Of a DNA stretch of 64,000 bases, positions 46,378 to 57,062 are shown piece by piece. The translations under genes and the position numbers were made by a program. Position 1 is the first letter of the stretch, and each line of letters starts with the position of its first letter. The notes below the pieces were generated by a model. The model saw only the letters and a program-made list of their open reading frames with translations. It searched no databases and had not been told where the DNA came from. The DNA is from Zopfochytrium polystomum (lineage: Eukaryota > Chytridiomycota > Chytridiomycetes > Chytridiales > Chytridiaceae), in assembly GCA_025765615.1 (NCBI GenBank), contig JAIVFJ010000042.1:1-64000 (forward strand), given 5' to 3'.

Positions 46378-46450
46378 ATGTCTCGAACTTAGCACCTTTC
46401 CCATTGAAGGGGAGCGCTCTACACCACTGAGCTAGAGGGCCTCTGGCCAG
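46378..46450 (-). repeat. tRNA-like segment in LTR, copy 2
   Basis: Minus strand: box A-like TAGCTCAGTGGTGTAGAGCG, a CTCCC...GGGA hairpin and box B-like AAGTTCGAGAC, with spacing as in a tRNA. It corresponds to 40088-40155 in copy 1, so it belongs to the LTR itself. Pairing of the outer stem is poor, so I do not call a functional tRNA. Confidence 0.5.
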
Positions 46451-46803
46451 TAGTGCAGAGCAGGCCTGACCCATTCGGCCTGCAACTTAATACGTAATAA
46501 TAACATGAATAATATACATGGCCGCAGGCTAAGAGACAGTCCAAATCTCAGTGGTTCGGCTTGCAGGGACAATAATAACCCATGAAAATAATAAGAAATG
46601 AGGTCCAGCCGTGTTACATCACTTTCGTGAAACGTTGTTTGGTCGAGTCAAATTGATAATCCTCACAAGTTATCAGTTAAAAAAGCGGGGTATACTCTTT
46701 TTATTTGAGGTCGCAGGCTCAACAGCCTGTCGTCCTCACAGTACCTCTTTTTTATTCTCGCAGCCATAGATGCGACAAATTAAAATAAGGCGGGTCCAAG
46801 GCG

Positions 46804-49190
46804 TCACTTGGATTTTTGCAATCGGAGGCTACGTCGCGTTCCGGTTGCAGGTGGTGGGTTTATTGGGATGAGCTTCTTTGTGGTGCTCATCGGTTTTACA
46901 AGAGTTTCTGCACACGTTGCAGGACTTGTGTTTTTGGGACCTGGAGCATTGGAGCGCTTGGAGGGTCGGTTTGCAATGAATTCTGTGCGTTGCTGGAACT
47001 CATCTGGATCGTTCTCTTTTACAAGAGCCCAGTAGTCTTGAATAGCTTTGGGGTGTAAGTCTTCTTCAAGTTGGTTCCAATCATGCTTGGAAGAGTATCC
47101 TAACCATTTGGTTAGATACATATATTTTTCGCCATCAAGATATATTTTCGAATGTGTGAGATTTAATGCGCTCAATCTCGTATTCGATATCGGCAGGGTC
47201 TTCTTCATCATCTTCAGGCTCAAAGTATCATCTGACAAATTCAGGGTGGATGCCAGGAGCCATCGTGGTTTTTGAAGAGGGTTGACAGTAGCGTTTCTTA
47301 GCGGTTTGCCATTTTTCAAGTTCTTCGTCATATGTTGCACCAGCAAGGTCTGCAGCCTCTTCTGCGGAGTCAGCAGGAGCTTGCTCAGTGTAAGGTCGCA
47401 GTCATGAAACATGCACAGTTCTGGTCACAATCTGATTTCCAGGGAATGCTTCAACAATTGTGTATTGCGCTTCAGAGTCTTTGCCAGTGATTGCAATGAC
47501 TTGTACAGGGCCAACCCAACGGAAGAGGAGTGAGCGGTTCTTATCGTTAAGTTTGCCGGGATTATCAAGAGGAACAGAGAGCCAAGCCCTCTGTCCGAGT
47601 TGAATTTTGTGAGCTTCTTTATCTTTTTCAAGGGAAGCAAGATGCAAAAGCTCTTGATTCTGCTTTGCTCGTGTCATAACAATGTTCTGCGCAGCAGTAA
47701 GCTTGTCAATAACTTCAGCTACATAGGGTTCTGTCAGAATGAGTTCTGAACTCATTGTTTCAGATGGGTCTGTTGAAGGGAGCTCAAACAGAAGTGGTGG
47801 CTGAAGGCGCCAGCCCACAGCGGGAGAGCTGGTGCAAGCGTTTCAAGTGAAGGCGGCGTGAACAGGTTTAGGGTAATTTGGTGTCCTGTTTTGTTGGCAA
47901 AAAGGTACGCAAGTTCTCCGTTTCTTGAAAGAACAGTGAGCCCGCGTTTGAATTCAGTCACAGCAACTGATTTCAGCAAGTGTTCAGGACAAATGAGGTG
48001 TTGAGGCCCTGTAAACATAACAGGCAGAACGATCAGTAAAAAGCCTGCGATGCGGCCAGAGACGTTGTCATTCCACCAGGATTCAGTGAGTTTCGCAGAA
48101 AAGTGGGGAATTTCAAATGTTCAGGTCGCCGTCCTGCAATTGCAGGTGGGTGCTCGTGAAAGATGTAAAGGACATCAATGGAGTATCTGGAGATAAACTC
48201 GCTCAGCACTTCGTGAACAGGGTACTCTGTGGGGAAGGGCCAGAGTTTCATCGGCAAATTACTGTCGGAAGGTGAGCCTAGGATTTGTTGTTCGCATGAA
48301 CACAATCCTAAGTTGCGGTGAAGAAGGCAGGGGCTCGCTTGAAAAGAGAGGGAGTGCTTTCTTTGAGTACACTGCTGTCGTTGTCAGTGTTTCAGGTGTG
48401 TTAACTACAGGAGGTTTAAATTCAAAGCTCTGAGCAAGAAACACATTGTCACCCAGCAGCAATGTTGTACTATCAGGTTCGGCATCTTCTTCTTCAGGAA
48501 GAAGTGCTTTTTCCTCTGTGCTGAGAGGATCATCTCTGTCAACTCCAGAGAACATATCAATGGGGAGTTGGCAGTCGCGTCCATGCATCAGGAAAAACGG
48601 AGTTTCTCCAGTCAGTGGGTGGACGTGAGTTCTGTACGCAAAAAGAGCATACGGAAGCATAGTGGGCCAGTCGTCATGGGATGACTGATCAATGAAAGAC
48701 CGTAAGGTTGCCTTCAGTGTTTTGATGTAACATTCTACAGCACCGTTTGCTCGTGGCCAGCGTGGTGATGAGAAGGTCTTCTTGGTTCCGAGTGCTTTAC
48801 AGAGAGCAGAAAACAATTCACTGGAAAAGGGCTGTCCTCTGTCGGAGTGAAGGAACACAGGGATTCCGTGTCTGCAAAACACTTGTTCTACAAGGGCTCG
48901 TGCAGCAGTTTCTGCGGTAATGTCTGTGACAGGGACTGCTTCAACCCAGCGGGTGAAATAATCAATCACAACCATAATGTACTGGTAACCTTCAGTGGTC
49001 TTTTTGAAAGGGCCAGCAAAGTCAACAGAAATTCGTTCCCAGGGATACATTCCAATGGGGACAGGATGCAGAACTCCAGGAACTGGGAGGGCGCAGGTTT
49101 ACTCTTTTGGCAAGTTTCACAACTTGCAATGTGGTTGTGGAGGTCTCTACCCATAGTGGGCCAGTAGAAACGTTCAGGCAAGGGTGTCAA
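46804..49190 (-). pseudogene. Integrase-chromodomain region, copy 2
   Basis: The zinc-binding part (RFYWPTMGRDLHNHIASC with CQKSKP) leads to the DDE core in one open frame, 49050-48259. The catalytic positions are in VDFAGPF, FLHSDRGQPFSS and RANGAVECYIK; the Glu context is intact, unlike the stop in copy 1. The remaining frames (48305-48033, 48018-47752, 47818-47402, 47412-46804) carry the unique middle stretch, the GPY/F-like region and a chromodomain (YMYLTKWLGYSSKHDWNQLE), broken by one-base shifts. The last residues before the stop are basic (TRRSLRLQKSK). Confidence 0.85.
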
Positions 49191-50486
49191 ACACTTTCCT
49201 GAGCACCAAGGTGTCCAGAAAGGAGGTCGTTGTGGACAAGTTTAAGAACATTTCTCCGCAAGTTGTCAGGAATGCATATGGCAAGTCTTAGTGGGGTTCT
49301 CTTCATCATGAAAGAGTATGAATCTCTCACGGCGTGGAGAACTCCGTGTCGAATCACCATCATGGCTGCTCGTGTCGTCATGGTGCGAAGAGATACTCCG
49401 TCAGGAAGAATCCCATCTTTCCTAAAACGAAGGATTGGTCCAAAATACTCGTCCTTGTTCTGAAGGTAGCTTAGGGCACGCGGGTTGTCAAGAACTTGTA
49501 CTTCTGAGTGGAAACTCTCTAGGAGGGCTTCTGGTGTTACGACCAACTCAGGCGTAACGGGAGCTGTGTCAAGCGGTGAGACTGCTGTTTCAGTTTCTTG
49601 CTCTGTTGGCACAGCAGGGAAGGAGGTCTCCAAGGTTTGATAGAAACTCAATGCAGTAGTGGTCGCTGACAGGAAGTCCGTCAGCAGCAGGAATTTCATT
49701 GTGAACTTGAACACTGTACTGTGAAGGGTCAATGTCTGCACTCACAAGGAAATAATCAATTCTCAAGAGAGGAACCCATTTGCTCGAAGAGACAGATCTC
49801 ATGGTCCAGGTCAGTCCATGAGCAGAAGGGAAACTCTTTCGGAAGGCATCAGTATAGCCAGATGCTAAGAATCTGTCGAGCCATTGTCTTTCTTCAGCCA
49901 GAAGGCCAGGAAACGTAGCGTTGTACTTTTTCAGTGTAAAACGCAAGGAATGATCAACATCAAGGTCTGTGTGTGCGATGTTCAGATCTCCAGCAACAAT
50001 GACAGTAAAGCCTTGTAGTTGGAGCGCAGAGCAGTTTCGTGTGATGTCTTCAAGGAAAATCATCTTGTAAGGATGGCGGGTGCCGGTTTCATCAGCAAAC
50101 GAACTTGGAGCATAAACGTTCACAATTGCAAATGGCCCCACAAGAAGAACAGCAACACGTCCCTCTCGGGTGTGTTGGGGGTCTCCTAAATAGGTGAATT
50201 CTTTGCCGTTCAACTCAGAACGGTAGAATATTGCAACTCCACTTATCCCGGTTCGGGGATCGCAAAGCAAAAGCTTCCATCCCTTGATCTGGGAAAGTTG
50301 ATCAACAAGTTTCTGGCGCTTAGCACCAAGACGTGTTTCTTGCAAACAAACAATACAAGAGGATTGTGAGTTGAGGTAAGACTCAAATCGTTTGGCAGGG
50401 TCAGTTTCTTGAGCAAAAGTGACACCGGATTTGTGAGCGACCTTAAGCCAGGAGTTCAGTCCGTTAATATTCCATGAGGAAATACA
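49187..50486 (-). pseudogene. AP endonuclease (EEP) domain, copy 2
   Basis: The open frame includes ISSWNINGLNSWLKV, SSCIVCLQETRLGAK, EGRVAVLLVG, VNVYAPSSF (catalytic Tyr), VIVAGDLNIAHTDLDV, AHGLTWTM, LLRIDYFLVS and VSDHYCIEF. All residues used by class II AP endonucleases for metal binding and catalysis are visible: Asn, Glu, Tyr, Asp, Asn, Asp and the final Asp-His. The flanking text is closer to cellular APE1/ExoIII than to LINE endonucleases. The frame is fused directly to the RT thumb at 50486. After a one-base shift near 49615 a spacer leads to the zinc-binding domain. Confidence 0.9.
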
Positions 50487-51525
50487 TCCCCACAGAAATG
50501 GGTTCTTTCCAGAAAGAAGGTTATATAGCGGTTTTGCTTTATCAGAGAAAGCCTGAATGAAGCGCTTGAAGTAGTTTGCAAAACCAAGGAACTGCTGTAG
50601 CTGGTTGAGCGTTTTGGGCATTGGGTACTGGTCCAACTGAACAATCTTGGTTGGATCCTTGCAGAGTCCTTCTTTCGAGATTCGGTGGCCCAGGAACGGG
50701 AGGTCCAGATGAAAGAGATTACACTTAGAGGGTTTCCAGCTTAAGGTTATACTCGCTGAAGCGGGAGAAAACACTCTCAAGGTGCGCAAAGTGCTCGTCG
50801 ACGGAGTTGGAGTAAACTACAACATCGTCAACATAAACCATGCAATATAACCACTTAATTCCAGCAAGAACGTGATCCATAGCTCTCTGAAAGGTTGGAG
50901 GGCTGTTACAGAGTCCAAAGGGCATAACATTGAACTCATGGAGTCCTTGCAAGGAGATAAAAGCAGTCTTGTGACGGTCTTCCTCAGCGACAGGGATTTG
51001 CCAGAATCCACTAAGTAAATCCATAGCATTGAACACATATTTGTTACTAATTGCATCAAAGACTTCCTCTATTCGCGGGAGCGGATATTGGTCTTTGATG
51101 GTGATTTCGTTAACCTTTCGAAAGTCAGCACAGAAACGCCAAGAACCGTCGGGTTTCTTTGCAAGTACGACGGGGGCAGCAAAAGGTGACTTGCTTTCAC
51201 GAATCACATTTGCTTCCTTCATTGTTTGGATATGTTCACGTAACACTTCGGTTCTGCCAAGGCCCTCAGGGTAAGGGTTACTTGCAGGAATCCGTGCACC
51301 TTCTTGGAGTTGAATGGTGTGTGGTGGTGGGAACTTTGTTCCAGTAATCTTACCAGGTCGGAAGATGTCGATATAGCGGTATACCAATTCTTTGAGGCGG
51401 GCCACAACATCTTTGCCAAAAGCTTCGTTAATGTGGTCTGTTTTCAGTTTAGCCCAGATTTCGTCGTCGGTCATCTGGGACTCAGGTGGGAGATATTCAA
51501 GCTTATCCCCATGTGTTGTGTCATG
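50486..51525 (-). pseudogene. Reverse transcriptase region, copy 2
   Basis: Contains the RT fingers and palm (SPFAAPVVLAKKPDGSWRFC, DYRK-like DFRKVNEITIKDQYPLPR, FQRAMDHVL) and the catalytic box MVYVDDVVVYS. The thumb follows (LGHRISKEG, LQQFLGFANYFKRFI, PLYNLLSGKNPFLWG). It is in the same frame as Gag-protease and separated from it only by a TGA. A one-base shift near 50750 splits palm and thumb. After FLWG, where RNase H should begin, the endonuclease domain begins instead. Confidence 0.9.
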
Positions 51526-54500
51526 TCAGGGCATATCAGCTACAGGTGAGGCCTGAGCTTCAATGGCATCTTCATTCACAAGTGTTTCTTCAGAACCTGA
51601 TTCAAAAATGCACTCTATTTTAGCCATCTCTTCAACAGAGGGTGGTATAATAGAATCAGGGAAGATTTCAACAGAGCCTTGCGTGGTGTATTGTTGTCCG
51701 GCTTCAGGAAAACGAGGGTAGAACGAGGTATGTGAACTATCCAGGTCGTTCAAAGCAGAGAGAAAAGACTCTGTGTCAGTTGGATTATGACAGTGCACAA
51801 CATTGAGCATTGTCATAAGGTGCTCAGGTTCATCATGTAGTGTGTCGGGCACATTAATGATATACGACTCAGGATCTGGTGGTACATCAATAAAGTGCGC
51901 AACACAATTGCCTTTTCGTAAGGAAACAGGTGTATCACGCAAGTTCATCAAAGGAATGGTGAATATCTTTGGGTTGCCATCTTCGTTATGAAGGTCAGCA
52001 GCAGTAAATATGGATCCAGGGAAATGTATCTGTTTGTCCATCAGAGATCCAACTGGTATGGCGTGTACTGTTGATTCCCTGAATTGGAGTGGCTCTTGTA
52101 GTCGTACTTTTACAGCATGACTGCATTTTGGATCAAGGACAGTCTTTTCCACCACTACGAGGTCAATAATGTCACTTGGCACTGATTCTGCGTTCATGGA
52201 CTCAGGAATTCGTTGGTAAGACAACAAAGGGGTCTTAAACCAGCAGTCTTCTCCACGCGGTGTAGTGGCTTCCCACATAATCGCCTGGTGTTTGAAGGAG
52301 ATGATTGTGTTGAAGGCCTGCATAGTCGGAGTTCCAATGATGACAGGTTTTGGGCAGTGGCTCATAACTGAAAATCGCAGCCATTTACCACATGCGCCAG
52401 AGTGTCCAAAATTAACTTTCAGATACACGTATCCAAGAACTGGTACATGTCCTCCAATTCCTCTGTTCATTACAGGGCGAGAGAGTGGTTGGATGACAGG
52501 CATTTTCGGCAAAGTACTCAGAAAAGAGGTGGTCACAACATTGTGACTTGAGCCAGAATCAATAAGACAGTCTGATATTTTGCTTCCGTGCACCCAGATG
52601 GCAGCACGGGCAATAGTTGAGGCTGTTTTATCAAAAGCAACATACGAATCAGGATATTCAGGAGCAACATAAATAAGAACTTTGTTGCTGAAACGGACTT
52701 GTTTTGTTACTCCTGGCGGTAAGCCAGAATTTGATTTGCAATCTTTGTTGTTGAGCTCGTCAAATTCGACGAGGGGAGGTTGCAAAATTATGTCTTCAAC
52801 TCTGCTGTTCGGTTCTGTCACAGACATGACAGAGCCTCCCAGGGGGTTGAAAATGGAGGGGGTACTTGAAGAGGTACTCCAGCCAGAAGTATCTGAGGCA
52901 GGCGAGAGGGTCTCACCGTCATCAGTTGCCAGAGGAGCTGGAGCAGCAGGGGGCGTTTGTGGGGGAATCGGTTCCCCAAAGAAAACGCGGAGTCCCGAAG
53001 GTCGGGAAAGTTGTTGCATCCGCATCGAACAGGCGAGCGAAGGTGGAATGTGGGGTAAGGGTGGACATATAGATTCAACACAGCGCAAATGGCCATGTAT
53101 CTTCTTATATTTGGACTTACTACTCACAAATTCACGAAACGCTTTAGAGCGTGGAGGAACAATCATGTACGCCTTACACGTCCATTTACCATCAGGTGTT
53201 GGAAAGAATAAGTACGGGAGATTGCTCTGGGCTGTTGATGAGGATGTTGCAGGAAAGTAGTGTGCAATCCATTTTGGAGTCATTCCAAGTGGGTCAGTGA
53301 AGACATGTGCAAGGGTAATGACAGCAGTGGGATCGCGTTCTTTTAATTCAGGCGGCAGCAGAACTTCATGTGGAAGAATGAGGGTCAAGTCCACATCAGG
53401 TAGCGCAGCGCGAAAAGTTTCAATATGGCGAGGGTCAACAGCTTTGGAAACCCAAACCAAATGAGAGGTATTCATGAAAACATTACGAAACATAACTTCA
53501 AGAATTGATGTATTTTGGTAATGTGTGAGATGGTCAACAAATTCAGGTCCAATACCAAAGGTAAGGTGTTTAGCTCCCACAGCAGCAAAAAGGGAGTTAA
53601 GAGCCATAAAAAAATGATGATTCAAACTAAAAATATTGAACGTAGTTCGATCCTTCTTGAAATCAAACAGCAGGGGCTCCTTGGTTGAGTCTGAGAGTTG
53701 ATTAGAGAAGGAAGGGGGCAAAGAGGGGTCATACCTCTTTGCAATGAGCGCATCAATTTCTGCAGCATGGGGGCATTCCTCACGGAAATGTCCAGGTTGC
53801 TGACAGCGGTGGCAGAGGAGCGTGGACCGGTCGCAAGAGGCGGAACGGGCACGTCGGTCATCACGACGAGGGTCGATAGGACGGGAAGCATCAGGGTAGC
53901 AGGAGTCATCACGTCGGTCATTATCACGGTGGGAATCCTGGCGCTTGTTGTCACAGCGAGAAGGAGTGACAGGTTGTTGGATAAAACTATCGAAAGTTTC
54001 GCCGACATAGGTGCGACGGGGTGAAGAACCACGAGAGTCACGATAATCATGGCTGTTGTGGCGGTCACGTCCAGATTGAAGGCGAAGAGCGAGAGTCGTT
54101 TGCCAGAATGCAAGACGGTTGGCAACATCCTGGGGTGTGATGGCCTCATCAAGATACATTCGTGCAGGACCAGCAGCTGTCGGAATATGGTCGCCGCTAA
54201 TCTGAGCGCGTAGGAGCTCGTTGGTGCATGAACTAACAAGCTGAATTTTCAGTGCACGATCCTCAAATGGCGTTTTGAGGTGTTTGTTCAACAGTTGGAG
54301 GTGGGTGAGCGCTGTTGTTGGGGAGCTGACCATGTTTTCAGACCACTTAAAGTTGAGCCAGGTCTGGAGGATCTTGTCCTCCGTGTTGGCACCAAAGAAG
54401 AAAGAGTCGAACTTGGCCAGGAATACAGGCCATGTGAGCTGCTGACCAGAAGGGAGGGAGTTGAAGAAGTTCAACCCCTCCTGAGTCTCAAAGTTCTTGG

Positions 54501-54690
54501 ATGAAAAGTTCTCCAAGAAGAAGGAACCATCATCCAGGTAAACAGGTCCACGATCACCAACTGTTTCAGCAACAAGATTAGTGTAGGCCTTAATCAGCGC
54601 CATCCGAAAGCTGAGAATCTCAGGGATGTTGTTCTGTGGATGTGAAGCCTTGAGCGGAGGGATGGCATTTGCATGGCGAAATGCCTTCAC
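51526..54690 (-). CDS. Gag capsid, zinc knuckle and protease, copy 2
   Basis: 1054 open codons. A capsid-like helical region (LTWPVFLAKFDSFFFGA, LKTPFEDRALKIQLVSS) leads to an Arg/Asp-rich stretch and a CCHC knuckle, CHRCQQPGHFREEC. A unique region of about 300 residues follows, then an aspartic protease (CLIDSGSSHNVVT with the Asp-Ser-Gly active site, and VIIGTPTM). The frame ends at a TGA followed by C. The same frame then stays open into RT, so readthrough or a CGA-to-TGA mutation could explain it. It packages element RNA and processes the polyprotein. Confidence 0.85.
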   Translation of the reverse strand: MKAFRHANAIPPLKASHPQNNIPEILSFRMALIKAYTNLVAETVGDRGPVYLDDGSFFLENFSSKNFETQEGLNFFNSLPSGQQLTWPVFLAKFDSFFFGANTEDKILQTWLNFKWSENMVSSPTTALTHLQLLNKHLKTPFEDRALKIQLVSSCTNELLRAQISGDHIPTAAGPARMYLDEAITPQDVANRLAFWQTTLALRLQSGRDRHNSHDYRDSRGSSPRRTYVGETFDSFIQQPVTPSRCDNKRQDSHRDNDRRDDSCYPDASRPIDPRRDDRRARSASCDRSTLLCHRCQQPGHFREECPHAAEIDALIAKRYDPSLPPSFSNQLSDSTKEPLLFDFKKDRTTFNIFSLNHHFFMALNSLFAAVGAKHLTFGIGPEFVDHLTHYQNTSILEVMFRNVFMNTSHLVWVSKAVDPRHIETFRAALPDVDLTLILPHEVLLPPELKERDPTAVITLAHVFTDPLGMTPKWIAHYFPATSSSTAQSNLPYLFFPTPDGKWTCKAYMIVPPRSKAFREFVSSKSKYKKIHGHLRCVESICPPLPHIPPSLACSMRMQQLSRPSGLRVFFGEPIPPQTPPAAPAPLATDDGETLSPASDTSGWSTSSSTPSIFNPLGGSVMSVTEPNSRVEDIILQPPLVEFDELNNKDCKSNSGLPPGVTKQVRFSNKVLIYVAPEYPDSYVAFDKTASTIARAAIWVHGSKISDCLIDSGSSHNVVTTSFLSTLPKMPVIQPLSRPVMNRGIGGHVPVLGYVYLKVNFGHSGACGKWLRFSVMSHCPKPVIIGTPTMQAFNTIISFKHQAIMWEATTPRGEDCWFKTPLLSYQRIPESMNAESVPSDIIDLVVVEKTVLDPKCSHAVKVRLQEPLQFRESTVHAIPVGSLMDKQIHFPGSIFTAADLHNEDGNPKIFTIPLMNLRDTPVSLRKGNCVAHFIDVPPDPESYIINVPDTLHDEPEHLMTMLNVVHCHNPTDTESFLSALNDLDSSHTSFYPRFPEAGQQYTTQGSVEIFPDSIIPPSVEEMAKIECIFESGSEETLVNEDAIEAQASPVADMP

Positions 54691-54762
54691 TTCGTCAGTC
54701 GCAAAACGAGGGTTACGGCCAGTCGTTGGAAGCTCATCGTCAGGAATGGCAGAGGTTTCTCT

Positions 54763-56562
54763 TCAAGAGGGCCATCGGGAGTCACGAGAAGAACGATTGG
54801 CCAAACGCACAGGTGCAACTGGAGCAGGAGTCCAAGACGTTTGAGCAAAGCTTGTCCCAGTGGGCGGAACACTCTGCAGAGGAGCGAACAGGCCAGTGGG
54901 AGGAGTCAATCCGCGGGGAGGCCCAACGGAGTTGCTAGAGGGAGCACCTCTAACTGGAACTGACTGACTCGGTAAGACCGTACTAGCCGAAGCAGACGGT
55001 AGCGGCGGGGCAGATGTGAATCTGCGGCGCGGCGTAACAAAGACAAACTGGTTGGTGGGGGAGGTAATACCACCAGGTGCGAGCAGGATATCCATTGTCC
55101 ATGGAAGCTGTTCCACAGAGTTGTCCGAACGAGGGGGAAGACGGGCACACTGGAGTATAAGAGCTTCCCCAGGTGAATGAGGGGGAAATACACTATTGTT
55201 GACAACAAACAGGCCGTTCAGGAAGTTGAAGTCCAGAGCGGGATGGTCCAGTCGAAAATACGCATGAGGCGCAGGAACAGAGCGCCTTGTGTACTCAGGA
55301 TGAATTCGCAAAGCAATGTGGACAGAGGTAGGCCAGGCAACATCCAATGCAAGGCTGTGTCGGCGAATCTCTCGACCTTGGGAATGCAAAGTGAGGTTGG
55401 GAGCCTGATTATAGTCCATCGTTAAATCCCGAAGGATAGAGGCAGCCCAGAAAGGAGTCCAAGGAGGGAAGGTACCGCCAAGGTCAGTGTTTTACCATCG
55501 CAGAAGAGCGTGATAGGGCAACGAATCAAGCTCGACATCAAAGCAGTTAGGAGCCATTTCATCATCTGGGTTAATCTCCACCAGAGCGAGGAATCCTTGT
55601 CCAGTAGCCTCAGGATCAAGTGAGTGCGGTGTGAAAACAAAGAGATGGGTACCCAGCCGGAAGAAACCAAAGGGCGGTATGCCAGAAGGATCTCCAAATG
55701 GGTCGTCACAGTAAGGGTCGCCACCATCAGGGGGGCGACAACCGTCGTTGGGCTTGCCAGCGTCAGCAGGAGCACCAGAGCCAGAACCAGCAGGAGGAGC
55801 AGGTGGAGCAGGCCCATTGCCTTTGCGGTTGTCAGAGGGAGGTTCCTTCTTTAGCGTCAGGTGACTACTCTCCACAGCTGAGTTATCTTCACTGTCGGAG
55901 TCGTCAGGTTGAGCAGGGTCCCACTCGAGAAGATTATCAACGTAGGACATGTTGGTGCCGGAGGGAGGACGATCGTCAGACCGAGAAGGCGAAATCTTAG
56001 TCTCTGCCATGAGGGTAGACAGAGGGTGAGGTTTGTCAGGCTTGAGTTCCTCAGGCTCAGTTGTGCACATTGCAGCAAGGATGGAGACTGGGATACCAGA
56101 AGGATTCTTCTTGGTGGGTGCTTCAAGTCCAGGCAGCAAGGCTGACGGAGCATAGCCTGAGCGGGCAGGGGTCGAACGAAAGTTGTGCGTGCTGCGGCCC
56201 ATAACAGAAGCACCAGTAGGAGCAACTTGTTGCATGGACTCAGGTGAGAACCGAAGGGTCTCCACAAAACGATTGGTGGCAGCCGTACTTGTACTGAAAG
56301 GCCCACCAGCGACAACAGAGGGGCCAGGGCGTGAAGCCTGGGCAGCAGCCATCTTTGCTCCAGCTGCAGCAGAGATGTCAATGGGGGCACGAGGGGCAAC
56401 CTTGGGCGGGTCAGGCCGTGTAACAGTCGAGACTTTGGAGCGCAGGAATCCATGACCTGTCGAGGCTTCAGTTGAGGCTGCAGTCGGGTTTGAAGGCGGA
56501 GCCGGGGACGAGGAGGACATCGTTGGGTTTTTCAAAAGCAAGTTTTGTGAAGATGCTTTCAA
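54763..56562 (-). pseudogene. Gag N-terminal region, copy 2
   Basis: Starts MKASSQNLLLKNPTMSSS at 56562. The first 250 residues are disordered, rich in Ser, Pro and acidic residues. Next come an ordered block (PPFGFFRLGTHLFVFTPHS) and, after a frame break near 55490-55420, another (YFRLDHPALDFNFLNGLFVV). A second break near 54760-54690 separates it from the capsid part. The length before capsid is unusually long for Ty3 elements. Role unknown. Confidence 0.65.
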
Positions 56563-57062
56563 AAATATTTTTACTCTTTATGTTGTAATAAATAGAGATA
56601 TGTTTTGCGTATTTTTCCATTATTTTTACGCAATATTTCACCAAATACGCTCATATCAACAAGCTCATAGTGAGGGTCAGACAATTGCAATTGTCTGATT
56701 TTGTTGTTTCAAACCCCGCCCTCAACAGGAGGGACAGAGAGAGACACCAGGATGTGATCAAAGTGGCACCCTGTGAGTAATGAAAACAATCCAAACTCGT
56801 GGGGCAGACACTATTGTCAGGAGACGGGTGTGTAGAGGGGGAATTCCGTTGGGCGGAACTCCCTTGAGTGGAACTCTGTGGGGCGTGGGGGGTGAAAGGC
56901 AATAAATTATGCCGAGCACCAAAAGACACCATCACGGAATTCCGCTGTTTCTGCAGTGTATAATACTTCCCTAATTGGAAGGTGACAATTGCGAATATAT
57001 TGATAATCTAAGTCAATGGGAAAACGCGGAAAACGCACTGAGTGCAGCTTCTAAAAATACAA
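56563..57062. other. Region between the two retroelement blocks
   Basis: AT-rich sequence followed by a stretch with a palindrome CAGACAATTGCAATTGTCTG near 56680 and a box B-like GGTTTGAAAC (minus strand). I could not find the copy-2 5' LTR (no TGTGAGACTGTGCTC or its partner end). No gene. Confidence 0.45.

Larger units (their letters stand above)
44594..46740 (-). repeat. 3' LTR of Ty3/gypsy copy 2
   Basis: 2147 bp with the same termini as the copy-1 LTR (TGTGAG...CTCACA), preceded by AAAAAAGAGG. Its first and last parts align to the copy-1 LTR. About 1.1 kb in between (44745-45815) has no counterpart there. Confidence 0.75.
44594..56562 (-). mobile_element. Ty3/gypsy chromodomain element with AP endonuclease, copy 2
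   Basis: On the minus strand: Gag (56562 down), zinc knuckle, protease, RT, AP-endonuclease domain, zinc-binding and DDE integrase, chromodomain, purine tract and 3' LTR. RNase H and the linker are missing. No matching 5' LTR lies upstream of the Gag start within the window, so the 5' end is lost or displaced. Around eight one-base frame breaks and one in-frame TGA interrupt it. It could not mobilise itself as read, but all domains except RNase H are well preserved. Confidence 0.85.

Noticed and set aside
43330..50486. Endonuclease as part of a LINE inserted in the Ty3 element
   Set aside because: No LINE-type RT, ORF1 or poly(A) tail adjoins it. It is in the same relative place and frame in both copies, and its motifs are closer to cellular APE1/ExoIII.
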